Positions 1 through 4,735 of a DNA stretch of 8,288 nucleotides are shown here, one piece after another. The stretch spans positions 1 through 8,288 of the forward strand of contig CBFHPD010000224.1 in the NCBI GenBank assembly GCA_965657495.1. Reading direction: 5' to 3'. The position numbers and the translations under genes were made by a program. The notes beneath the pieces were generated by a model. The model saw only the letters and a list, made by a program, of their open reading frames with translations, was not told the origin of the DNA and did no database searches. This DNA is from JALQTD01 sp965657495 (GTDB lineage Bacteria; Bacteroidota; Bacteroidia; Flavobacteriales_D; Sanyastnellaceae). Within the stretch, counting starts at the first letter, position 1; each line of letters opens with the position of its first letter.

Positions 1-193
1 CACACGCCTCCTTCACCTTTGCTTCGGCAGTCGCTTGGTCGGCCGCTTCGATGCTCAGCGTGATGTGCTTGCCGATGCGCACGCCACTGATTTCGGGCAG
101 TCCGACGTGTTGCATGTTGTTCGAAACCGCCTTGCCTTGCGGGTCGAGGAGCGCCGGCAGCGGCATGATGTCGATGGAAGCGTGGTAAGTCAT
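1..193 (-). CDS. purS: Phosphoribosylformylglycinamidine synthase subunit PurS (partial, C-terminus cut by window edge)
   Basis: Reading leftward from an ATG at 193-191 gives 64 residues beginning MTYHASIDIMPLPALLDPQG and continuing KAVSNN, then GVRIGKHITLSIE. This matches the PurS pattern of an N-terminal beta strand, the invariant LDPQGKAV motif and the V-R-x-GK-xI-x-L strand. PurS is the small subunit (usually about 80-85 residues) that bridges PurL and PurQ in the FGAM synthase complex, which converts FGAR to FGAM with glutamine and ATP in cytoplasmic purine synthesis. About three quarters of the protein is visible. Its start overlaps the stop of the upstream pssA gene as ATGA (193-190), so the two are probably co-transcribed and translationally coupled. 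No Shine-Dalgarno is evident, as expected in Bacteroidota. Identity is firm from the motif; only the C-terminus is unseen. Confidence 0.93.
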   Translation of the reverse strand, partial: MTYHASIDIMPLPALLDPQGKAVSNNMQHVGLPEISGVRIGKHITLSIEAADQATAEAKVKEAC

Positions 194-1026
194 TTGCGCT
201 GGGATTTGGACCAAAACCGGGCTCCGAACACACTCCAAAGCCCGTACAAAAGTAAGACGGCCAGCAGCCCCAGCGGCCACGCCCCGCCAAAAATTGTCCC
301 CACCGCGAAGAGGGGGACGGCTGCGAGCGCGAAGGACTTGCGGCTTCGGTCGTAGGAAGGGGATTTGGACCAGCCCTTGAGGTCCATCATCGGCCGCTCC
401 GAAACCATCGCCCAGGGCACCAACGTCGAGCCGATCAGCACGCCCAGCATCACCCACATCACCCCGCCCAGCCCGTAAATGCCCGGTCCGCCAAACGCAC
501 TATAATGCGCCGCCAGCAACCACACGCCCAGCCACCACAACGCGCCCGCCGGCGCCGGCACCCCCTCAAACCCCAGCCGCTTCTCGCCCGCCCGCACATT
601 GAACCGCGCGAGCCGATACGCCGCCGCCGCCGCCATCGTCAGCGGCAACCACTTCACAATCCCCGGCAAGGCCGGCGCCCACGCGTGCAACATCGTCACC
701 CCGATGACCGCCGGCACCACCCCGCTCGTCACCACGTCCGCCAGGCTGTCCAGCTGCACCCCCATCGGCCCCGCCACCCCCAACTTCCGCGCCGCCCACC
801 CATCGAACACGTCCATCAACACGGCCAGCACCCAAACCCCCGCCACCCACCACATGCCCTCGGCCTCCAAAAAAGCCCGCCAAACCGTGTGCCCACTATC
901 CATCTCCATGCGCTCCCGCTCCCACGGCGCCCAGCTCGGCCCATTCGCCGCCCACCAGCACGCCACCACGCCCCCCAATAAGTTCCCCATCGTCAGGAGA
1001 TTAGGCACCCACGCTCGCTTTTTCAT
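190..1026 (-). CDS. pssA: CDP-diacylglycerol--serine O-phosphatidyltransferase (phosphatidylserine synthase)
   Basis: This 278-residue integral membrane enzyme is expected to transfer phosphatidyl from CDP-diacylglycerol to L-serine, the first step toward phosphatidylethanolamine. The full CDP-alcohol phosphatidyltransferase signature DG-x2-AR-x8-G-x3-D-x3-D is present at residues 75-97 (D75 G76, A79 R80, G89, D93, D97), with the preceding acidic residue D72. The N-terminus (KKRAWVPNLLTMGNLLGG) and the YRLARFNV segment at 137-144 are typical of PssA rather than of other CDP-alcohol transferases. Hydrophobic stretches lie near 9-28, 58-74, 99-117, 161-175, 184-206 and 234-266. It is somewhat longer than many bacterial PssA proteins, partly through a polar loop at about 28-57. 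The ATG at 1026-1024 fits the conserved N-terminus. It is transcribed away from the divergent tRNA-Cys. A weak -7-like TAGTTTTA lies only a few bases upstream on this strand, so the leader may be very short. The stop overlaps purS by four bases. Confidence 0.93.
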   Translation of the reverse strand: MKKRAWVPNLLTMGNLLGGVVACWWAANGPSWAPWERERMEMDSGHTVWRAFLEAEGMWWVAGVWVLAVLMDVFDGWAARKLGVAGPMGVQLDSLADVVTSGVVPAVIGVTMLHAWAPALPGIVKWLPLTMAAAAAYRLARFNVRAGEKRLGFEGVPAPAGALWWLGVWLLAAHYSAFGGPGIYGLGGVMWVMLGVLIGSTLVPWAMVSERPMMDLKGWSKSPSYDRSRKSFALAAVPLFAVGTIFGGAWPLGLLAVLLLYGLWSVFGARFWSKSQRK

Positions 1027-1053
1027 GCCGTAAAACTACATTTCCCCCCACCT

Positions 1054-1087
1054 TTTGCAACCTCGCCCGCCCATTTCCGTATATTTG
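1054..1087 (+). promoter_or_regulatory. Bacteroidota-type promoter for tRNA-Cys
   Basis: TTTG at 1054-1057 and TATATTTG at 1080-1087 match the Bacteroidota -33 (TTTG) and -7 (TAnnTTTG) elements, with a 22-base spacer. Transcription would start near 1094, about ten bases before the mature tRNA. The site lies in the 78-base gap between pssA (opposite strand) and the tRNA. The assignment rests on consensus matching only. Confidence 0.6.
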
Positions 1088-1104
1088 CAAACCCACTTTG
1101 AAAG

Positions 1105-1175
1105 GGTCCGATGGCCGAGTGGCTAGGCTCAGCTCTGCAAAAGCTGCTACAGCGGTTCGAATCCGCTTCGGACCT
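1105..1175 (+). tRNA. tRNA-Cys (GCA anticodon)
   Basis: A complete 71-nt cloverleaf can be drawn. The acceptor stem is GGTCCGA (1105-1111) with TCGGACC (1168-1174). The D stem is GCC/GGC (1114-1116 with 1126-1128). The anticodon stem is CAGCT/AGCTG (1130-1134 with 1142-1146) around the loop CTGCAAA, giving anticodon GCA at 1137-1139. The variable loop is four bases, and the T stem AGCGG/CCGCT (1151-1155 with 1163-1167) carries TTCGAAT. The discriminator is T1175, as expected for tRNA-Cys. CCA is not encoded (the next bases are CCC), so it must be added by nucleotidyltransferase. The 3' half of the T arm and the acceptor 3' strand (from 1160 on) are duplicated 347 bp downstream. Confidence 0.95.
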
Positions 1176-1193
1176 CCCTTTTTGAAAAGCCCT
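1174..1193 (+). repeat. Left terminal inverted repeat of the structured element, copy A
   Basis: These 20 bases (starting CTCCC and ending AGCCCT) are the exact reverse complement of 1413-1432. The arm begins at the last two bases of the tRNA (1174-1175) and includes the first nine bases of the 5' arm of the tRNA terminator hairpin, so the two pairings are mutually exclusive in RNA. Confidence 0.8.
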
Positions 1194-1217
1194 GAGTACA
1201 CACGCTCGGGGCTTTTT
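1185..1217 (+). terminator. Rho-independent terminator of tRNA-Cys
   Basis: AAAAGCCCTGAG (1185-1196) can pair over 12 positions, including one U-G wobble, with CTCGGGGCTTTT (1205-1216) around an 8-base loop. The T-run at 1213-1217 follows the GC-rich part of the stem. It lies nine bases after the tRNA 3' end. An identical orphan copy lies at 1532-1564 inside the second repeat. Confidence 0.85.
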
Positions 1218-1240
1218 CGTGCACAACAGCCCCAAATTCA

Positions 1241-1363
1241 ACCCACCCCTTGCGCCACGCAAAGCGTGGGGGGGAAGAGCGGCGGAGCGGGCTCAAGCAA
1301 CGCTTGAAAGCCCGCGCAGTCGCTCTTCCCCCCGGTTGCAAAGCAACCGCGCAAGAGGTGGGT
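1241..1363 (+). repeat. Cloverleaf-forming inverted-repeat segment, copy A
   Basis: The outer stem pairs 1241-1255 with 1349-1363: 7 bp, a CC/GA internal mismatch, then 6 bp. Three hairpins fill the inside end to end. Hairpin 1 is 1256-1268 with an AAA loop. Hairpin 2 is 1269-1333, with a 13-bp stem GGGGGGAAGAGCG/CGCTCTTCCCCCC and an inner 12-bp stem interrupted by a 2-base bulge and capped by AAC. Hairpin 3 is 1334-1348 (GGTTGC-AAA-GCAACC). No bases are left unpaired at the four-way junction. It could act as structured RNA or as a DNA cruciform; function is unknown. Confidence 0.75.
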
Positions 1364-1412
1364 CATGGACGCCCCGACATCTGCACGAAAACCACCCCGC
1401 ACCGAACTCCAA

Positions 1413-1432
1413 AGGGCTTTTCAAAAAGGGAG
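1413..1432 (+). repeat. Right terminal inverted repeat of the structured element, copy A
   Basis: Perfect 20-base inverted match to 1174-1193. With the left arm it delimits an element of about 259 bp. A further internal perfect inverted pair of ten bases (1214-1223 TTTTCGTGCA with 1382-1391 TGCACGAAAA) lies between these ends and the cloverleaf, giving nested symmetry. In copy B only the inner 15 bases of this arm are preserved (1760-1774). Confidence 0.78.
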
Positions 1433-1453
1433 AAGCCCCACCCCCCCCGGTTC

Positions 1454-1506
1454 ACGGCTGCTGCCCCCAAGCCACCTAAAAACGACCAACCGCCGACAGC
1501 AGCCGT
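1454..1506 (+). repeat. Short inverted repeat in the spacer between the two direct repeats
   Basis: ACGGCTGCTG (1454-1463) is the exact reverse complement of CAGCAGCCGT (1497-1506), with 33 bases between. The right arm ends one base before direct repeat copy B begins. The rest of the spacer (1428-1453) is C-rich, including a run of eight C. ACAGC at 1496-1500 also matches tRNA positions 1149-1153 at the same 347-bp offset, so tRNA homology may once have extended further left. Confidence 0.6.
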
Positions 1507-1774
1507 AATCCGCTTCGGACCTCCCTTTTTGAAAAGCCCTGAGTACACACGCTCGGGGCTTTTTCGTGCACAACAGCCCCAAATTCAACCCACCCCTTGC
1601 GCCACGCAAAGCGTGGGGGGGAAGAGCGGCGGAGCGGGCTCAAGCAACGCTTGAAAGCCCGCGCAGTCGCTCTTCCCCCCGGTTGCAAAGCAACCGCGCA
1701 AGAGGTGGGTCATGGACGCCCCGACATCTGCACGAAAATCACCCCGCACCGAACTCCAAAGGGCTTTTCAAAAA
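1507..1774 (+). repeat. Direct repeat copy B (268 bp), carrying a duplicated tRNA-Cys 3' end
   Basis: Second copy of 1160-1427, differing only at 1739. It begins AATCCGCTTCGGACCT, which is the final 16 bases of tRNA-Cys, but without a tRNA body upstream. It includes an orphan copy of the terminator (1532-1564), the left inverted-repeat arm (1521-1540), the cloverleaf (1588-1710) and a shortened right arm (1760-1774) that then diverges into AGAGAGAG. It ends 72 bases before the start of the T9SS surface-protein gene, so its terminator copy would shield that gene from read-through transcription. Confidence 0.9.
1588..1710 (+). repeat. Cloverleaf-forming inverted-repeat segment, copy B
   Basis: Base-for-base identical to 1241-1363, so the same outer stem and three abutting hairpins can form (hairpins at 1603-1615, 1616-1680 and 1681-1695). 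Identity means it carries no covariation evidence for or against an RNA function. Confidence 0.75.
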
Positions 1775-1846
1775 AGAGAGAGAATCCCAAAGTGCTATGG
1801 AATGCCTCAAGGTGAATGCATAGATTGCAGACAAAAAACACGAAAA

Positions 1847-2935
1847 ATGCCACGAGAAAAAACGACTTCCCTCATCTTATTGCTCAGTTTACTCGGGTTG
1901 CGCACACCCGCTGCAGGTCAGATCAACACCTACTCCATCAACGATACGGTGACAACGGCCTCCGGCCCCTTGATGCTGAACGTTGATGGGGACGCGAGCA
2001 ATGATTACACCTTTGAGATCTTCCCGTTATCCGGCAGCTCAACTGCTGCGCGAGTGGTTTCGCTCGGGGACTCGTATGTCATGGACGCCTCCACATTTGG
2101 CTACCCCGACGCCCTCAATTGCGGGGATGACGTGACCGGTCCCTACACTTCGGGAAATGCGGTCTTGGGAACCGACGTGGGCGGAGGGGGGTTATTTACC
2201 GGGGTCGGGTTGAAATTCTTGGGGCTCAAAATGAATGCGGGCGGTGAAAGTTATATCGGATGGATTTCAATGGAAGTGTCGGCAAGCAATGACACCATCA
2301 TCCTCCACGATTTAGGCTACACCTATTTTACGGACAATGCAATTGCAGCCGGTCAAATAAGTGATGAAACCGATCCTCCCTTGTGCGACTTCATTTACAC
2401 CTTAGGCACGCAGTTTGAAATCGAAGTGGCAGTACCCACCACAGGCAACGGCCTGCCTCTGATGGCTCCGGTGTACATCAGCACCTCCGCAGGCGACTTA
2501 TTCCTCGCCGAGGACAGTTGTTTTGCTGGCCCATGTACCCACCTCGTTTCGAATGCCATGGGGGCCGATACCATCACCACGTGCATCGACTACTTGGTGT
2601 ACGGTGCCGAGATGTGCATCATGGATGCCCCCACCTGCTGCTTGACACAAGCGTGGGATGAGGAGTCGCAAACTTGGCAATTTGCCGAAGCGGCATCAAA
2701 CATGGAGTTCGAGCCGGTACGTGACGTCGTCCTATTTCCCATCCCAACAAACGGACAGCTGAACATAAGAGGCGAGGTGGATGCTGTGCGAATCTTTGAT
2801 GTGTTCGGTAGGGTGGTGTTGACCGCTGGCCGTGCTTCCGTAGTGGATGTTTCCGGCCTGGCATCAGGCGATTACTTCGTCGAAATCAAATCGCCCACTG
2901 GGCGTTGGACGGAGCAGATTCGGGTAGTGAGGTAG
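1847..2935 (+). CDS. Secreted surface protein with T9SS type A C-terminal sorting domain, function unknown
   Basis: The protein has 362 residues. The frame is open further upstream, into repeat copy B, but the ATG at 1847 gives a proper signal peptide (MPREKTTSLILLLSLLGL, cleavage near residue 24 before QINTYS). An in-frame ATG at 1802 would bury it, so 1847 is preferred. Residues 25 to about 170 are a beta-rich, Gly/Asp-rich module (NVDGDASNDYTF, later GGESYIGWISMEV and AIAAGQ), resembling a module seen in exported Bacteroidota proteins. A Cys-containing segment follows (EDSCFAGPC, CCLTQAW). Residues 291-362 fit a Por/T9SS sorting domain: FPIPTNGQLNI, a VRIFDVFGRVV strand, SGLASGDYFVEI and a basic end VRVVR-like (QIRVVR). 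It is therefore expected to cross the outer membrane by T9SS and be anchored or released. Codon use by eye is less GC-rich than the neighbours. No enzyme motif recognised. Confidence 0.82.
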   Translation: MPREKTTSLILLLSLLGLRTPAAGQINTYSINDTVTTASGPLMLNVDGDASNDYTFEIFPLSGSSTAARVVSLGDSYVMDASTFGYPDALNCGDDVTGPYTSGNAVLGTDVGGGGLFTGVGLKFLGLKMNAGGESYIGWISMEVSASNDTIILHDLGYTYFTDNAIAAGQISDETDPPLCDFIYTLGTQFEIEVAVPTTGNGLPLMAPVYISTSAGDLFLAEDSCFAGPCTHLVSNAMGADTITTCIDYLVYGAEMCIMDAPTCCLTQAWDEESQTWQFAEAASNMEFEPVRDVVLFPIPTNGQLNIRGEVDAVRIFDVFGRVVLTAGRASVVDVSGLASGDYFVEIKSPTGRWTEQIRVVR

Positions 2936-3006
2936 CGACATGTACCGCGGCTAAAACTAAATGCGGCCGCACGGCTTGCGCGCCTCAGGATGGTTGTCCA
3001 TGATTT

Positions 3007-3058
3007 CGATGGCGATGCCGTCTGCATCCGTTTCGGACCTCGGCGAGTGAAAAGCCCC
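3007..3058 (+). repeat. Probable decayed tRNA-Cys / repeat-end relic
   Basis: ATCCG-T-TTCGGACCTC at 3026-3041 followed by TGAAAAGCCC at 3048-3057 aligns without gaps to 1161-1192 (tRNA 3' end plus start of the repeat), with 25 of 32 bases the same. Upstream, CGATGGC (3007-3013) and TCTGCA (3021-3026) occur in the same order as in tRNA-Cys (1109-1115 and 1134-1139), as if the middle of the tRNA had been deleted. The site sits in the short gap between two convergent genes. The 3' match is seen directly; the tRNA origin of the left part is weaker. Confidence 0.5.
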
Positions 3059-3090
3059 AAGCACCCCGTCCGAAGTTTTCAATGTCCTCA

Positions 3091-4071
3091 TCACCGCACC
3101 GAAACATGCCGCCAAAGGACATGTTCACCACTTGAAGTCGTAGCCCGCACCTGCCAAACGTAAGCGCCCGCAGCACATCCCAGCGCAGCAGGATCGAACG
3201 AAAGGGTTCGCTCGCCCGGGCCAATGGAGCCAAGCGCCCGCGAAGCCACCTTCCGGCCGGCAACATTCCAAAGTTCCCATTCGAGTTGAACCGACTGCTT
3301 CAAGGCTACTTGCAAGCTCACTGGGCCCGAAGCGGGATTCGGGAACACCTCCCCGACTTCCATGACCTGAGCGGTGCGCATTTCTTCGTAACCGATCCCC
3401 GCAACCGCCCCCCCTTCAACGGTCACTTCAAACTCAGATTGGTATTCCCCGGCGTCTTCGTTCCAAACCAAATTCGCCATTTGCAGGTCGTACCCATCTG
3501 CAAAAATGCCGTCCTGATCGACGGTCATCGGATCGGGACCCGCCGGGTACAAGTCGGGAAACGCGTTCGTCGCATTCACCACGTCATCTGCAGGCCAGGC
3601 CCATTGGGAAACAACGCTGTACTGCGTGCTCACGTGTACCTGAAAATGCACGTGCGTCACACGCCCGGGGTACCAGCCGGGAACGATCGTGAGGAACTCG
3701 CATTCGCCATTTTCGTCCGTGATTTGGTACCCCCGGCAAAACGTCGTCCCCGCGGAAGTCCCGTAACCGGAATACGTGCCATCGGCGTCGCAATGCCAAA
3801 TGTTGACCCGCACGTTCGCCATGGGTTGGCAGCCGTTGGTACCGATGATTCGGATTTTCTGACGAAGGGGCACCCCCACGCGGTCCTCCCGGATGTCCTG
3901 GCGGAAGAAAAACGTGTTTTCCGTCAAATCCAGGGGAAAGGGACCCGGCGTTTCCGAAGGGATGAGCACGCAATTGCTCGGGGGAGGCGGGGTTTGGCCT
4001 TTTCCCTCCAACGTGAACCAGGGAAACAACGAGAATCCACCGAGGGACTTCAAAAAATGGGAGCGCTTCAT
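3091..4071 (-). CDS. Exported intradiol ring-cleavage dioxygenase-like protein with T9SS sorting domain
   Basis: This 326-residue protein starts at an ATG (4071-4069); a GTG two codons earlier is an alternative. The catalytic domain (about 30-215) resembles protocatechuate 3,4-dioxygenase beta/catechol 1,2-dioxygenase folds. ETPGPFPLD is followed by NIWHCDADGTYSGY (ligand Tyr100), then CRGYQITDENGECEF, then PGWYPGRVTHVHF, with Tyr134, Arg137, His140 and His142. All four expected Fe(III) ligands (two Tyr, two His) are present, so it is probably active on some catechol-type substrate, which cannot be named. The N-terminus KRSHFLKSLGGFSLFPWF looks like a signal peptide with a weak Tat flavour (KR rather than RR). 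Residues 242-326 (VFPNPASGPVSLQV ... WELWNVAGRKV ... GAYVWQVRA) are a T9SS sorting domain, so the enzyme should act at the cell surface or outside. It is convergent with the other T9SS gene and divergent from the DUF5684-like gene. Confidence 0.88.
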   Translation of the reverse strand: MKRSHFLKSLGGFSLFPWFTLEGKGQTPPPPSNCVLIPSETPGPFPLDLTENTFFFRQDIREDRVGVPLRQKIRIIGTNGCQPMANVRVNIWHCDADGTYSGYGTSAGTTFCRGYQITDENGECEFLTIVPGWYPGRVTHVHFQVHVSTQYSVVSQWAWPADDVVNATNAFPDLYPAGPDPMTVDQDGIFADGYDLQMANLVWNEDAGEYQSEFEVTVEGGAVAGIGYEEMRTAQVMEVGEVFPNPASGPVSLQVALKQSVQLEWELWNVAGRKVASRALGSIGPGERTLSFDPAALGCAAGAYVWQVRATTSSGEHVLWRHVSVR

Positions 4072-4175
4072 GTTCACGAAAGTAGCCGATTCCCCCTGCT
4101 GCGCCGAAGCCGCTTAAGCAACGCGCAACCGCAACCCGTTCCACTTTTATCCTAAATTGCTCAAAAACAAACACC

Positions 4176-4595
4176 ATGTTCGAACCCACCAACTACGCCG
4201 AAGCCGGCTTTTTTGCCTTTTTCGCCGCTTACGCCATCATCTTCGTTCCGCTGCTGCTCATCTCCCTCATCGCAGCGTGGCGCATCTTCAGCAAAGCCGG
4301 CCGACCGGGCTGGGCCATCCTCATTCCATTCTACAACATTTATGTATACACCCAAGTGTTGCAACGGCCCAAATGGTGGATCCTCCTGTACTTCGCCGGC
4401 CTCATTCCCGTCGTCGGGGCATTCGCTTCCTTCTTCGTCACCATCATCGACGCCCTCCGCCTCGCCAAACTGTTCGGCAAGTCCACGGGCTTCGGCATCG
4501 GCCTCATCCTGCTTGGCTTCATCTTCTACCCCATCCTCGGTTTGGGCAGTGCGCGGTACCGCCCAGATGCCGTAGAGGCAGACGCGCTCGTTTAA
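4176..4595 (+). CDS. DUF5684-like small integral membrane protein
   Basis: This 139-residue protein has three or so hydrophobic segments, near 11-35, 67-91 and 105-123. Between the first two lies the motif AAWRIFSKAGRPGWAILIPFYNIY (33-56), followed by QRPKWW. The end carries LAKLFGKSTGFGIGLILLGFIFYPILGLGSARY. This arrangement (W-x-IF-x-KAG-x-PGWA-x-IP-x-YN, then AKxFGKS, then FYPILGFGSA) is that of the DUF5684 family, often annotated in Bacteroidota as a signal peptidase I-like or hypothetical membrane protein. No Ser/Lys catalytic dyad of signal peptidase is recognisable, so no enzymatic role is assigned. The start at 4176 is the first ATG and fits the family N-terminus. It is divergent from the dioxygenase gene with a gap of about 100 bases and is apparently monocistronic. 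Confidence 0.8.
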   Translation: MFEPTNYAEAGFFAFFAAYAIIFVPLLLISLIAAWRIFSKAGRPGWAILIPFYNIYVYTQVLQRPKWWILLYFAGLIPVVGAFASFFVTIIDALRLAKLFGKSTGFGIGLILLGFIFYPILGLGSARYRPDAVEADALV

Positions 4596-4619
4596 AGCTG
4601 TCAATCTATACAAAAGGAT

Positions 4620-4642
4620 GTTTTGACAAATGAGGTCAAAAC
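4620..4642 (+). repeat. Perfect 8-bp hairpin in the intergenic gap
   Basis: GTTTTGAC (4620-4627) pairs with GTCAAAAC (4635-4642) around a 7-base loop. It lies 25 bases after the DUF5684-like stop codon. No T-run follows on either strand, so it is not a typical intrinsic terminator. It could be a dyad operator or an RNA-stabilising 3' hairpin. Confidence 0.5.
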
Positions 4643-4676
4643 CAAAAAATTCCCGCATTTAATCACACGAAAACCC

Positions 4677-4705
4677 CTTGCGATGCCACCGGCGAACTAA
4701 CTTTG
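4677..4705 (+). promoter_or_regulatory. Candidate Bacteroidota promoter for the 4736 gene
   Basis: TAACTTTG (4698-4705) is a perfect TAnnTTTG -7 element, with CTTG (4677-4680; three of four bases of TTTG) 17 bases upstream. Transcription would start near 4711, leaving a leader of about 25 bases before ATG 4736. This argues against the in-frame TTG at 4703 as the start codon. Confidence 0.5.
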
Positions 4706-4735
4706 GCCGCACGCGCAATTTTGCGCTCGACGCCC

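Larger units (their letters stand above)
1160..1427 (+). repeat. Direct repeat copy A (268 bp), starting inside tRNA-Cys and containing a structured inverted-repeat element
   Basis: Bases 1160-1427 recur at 1507-1774 with a constant 347-bp offset and one difference (C1392 versus T1739). The copy includes the last 16 bases of tRNA-Cys, the tRNA terminator, a cloverleaf-forming segment and a right-hand inverted-repeat arm. No convincing protein is encoded: the short frames across it are low-complexity and partly antisense to the tRNA. Near identity of a non-coding sequence implies a recent duplication or insertion, or ongoing gene conversion. It may be a family of dispersed or tRNA-associated repeats in this genome, which cannot be tested from one window. 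Confidence 0.9.

Noticed and set aside
615..634. GCC trinucleotide run inside pssA
   Set aside because: It simply encodes an Ala run within a membrane segment (MAAAAAYR) and keeps the frame.
1023..1654. Several small frames on both strands across tRNA-Cys and the direct repeats (for example 1023-1262 minus, 1250-1654 plus)
   Set aside because: They run through the tRNA and the palindromic repeats, repeat the same peptide in each copy, and have no homology-like pattern. Peptides reading RSEADSNRC are the known artefact of translating tRNA antisense strands.
1160..1774. CRISPR array or phage attachment core as explanation for the direct repeats
   Set aside because: There are only two long copies with one spacer, no short regularly spaced repeats and no cas genes. 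An attachment-site reading remains possible, but no integrase is present in the window.
1712..1846. Upstream extension of the T9SS surface-protein frame into repeat copy B
   Set aside because: The extension is translated repeat sequence and would place 45 residues before a good signal peptide.
2962..2971. Palindrome TGCGGCCGCA after the surface-protein gene as a terminator
   Set aside because: A 10-bp perfect palindrome has no loop room and no T-run follows; no terminator is evident here.
3286..4155. 289-codon frame on the plus strand opposite the dioxygenase
   Set aside because: The minus strand encodes all dioxygenase ligand motifs and a sorting domain; the plus frame is Arg/Pro/His-rich, as expected for an antisense frame in high-GC DNA.
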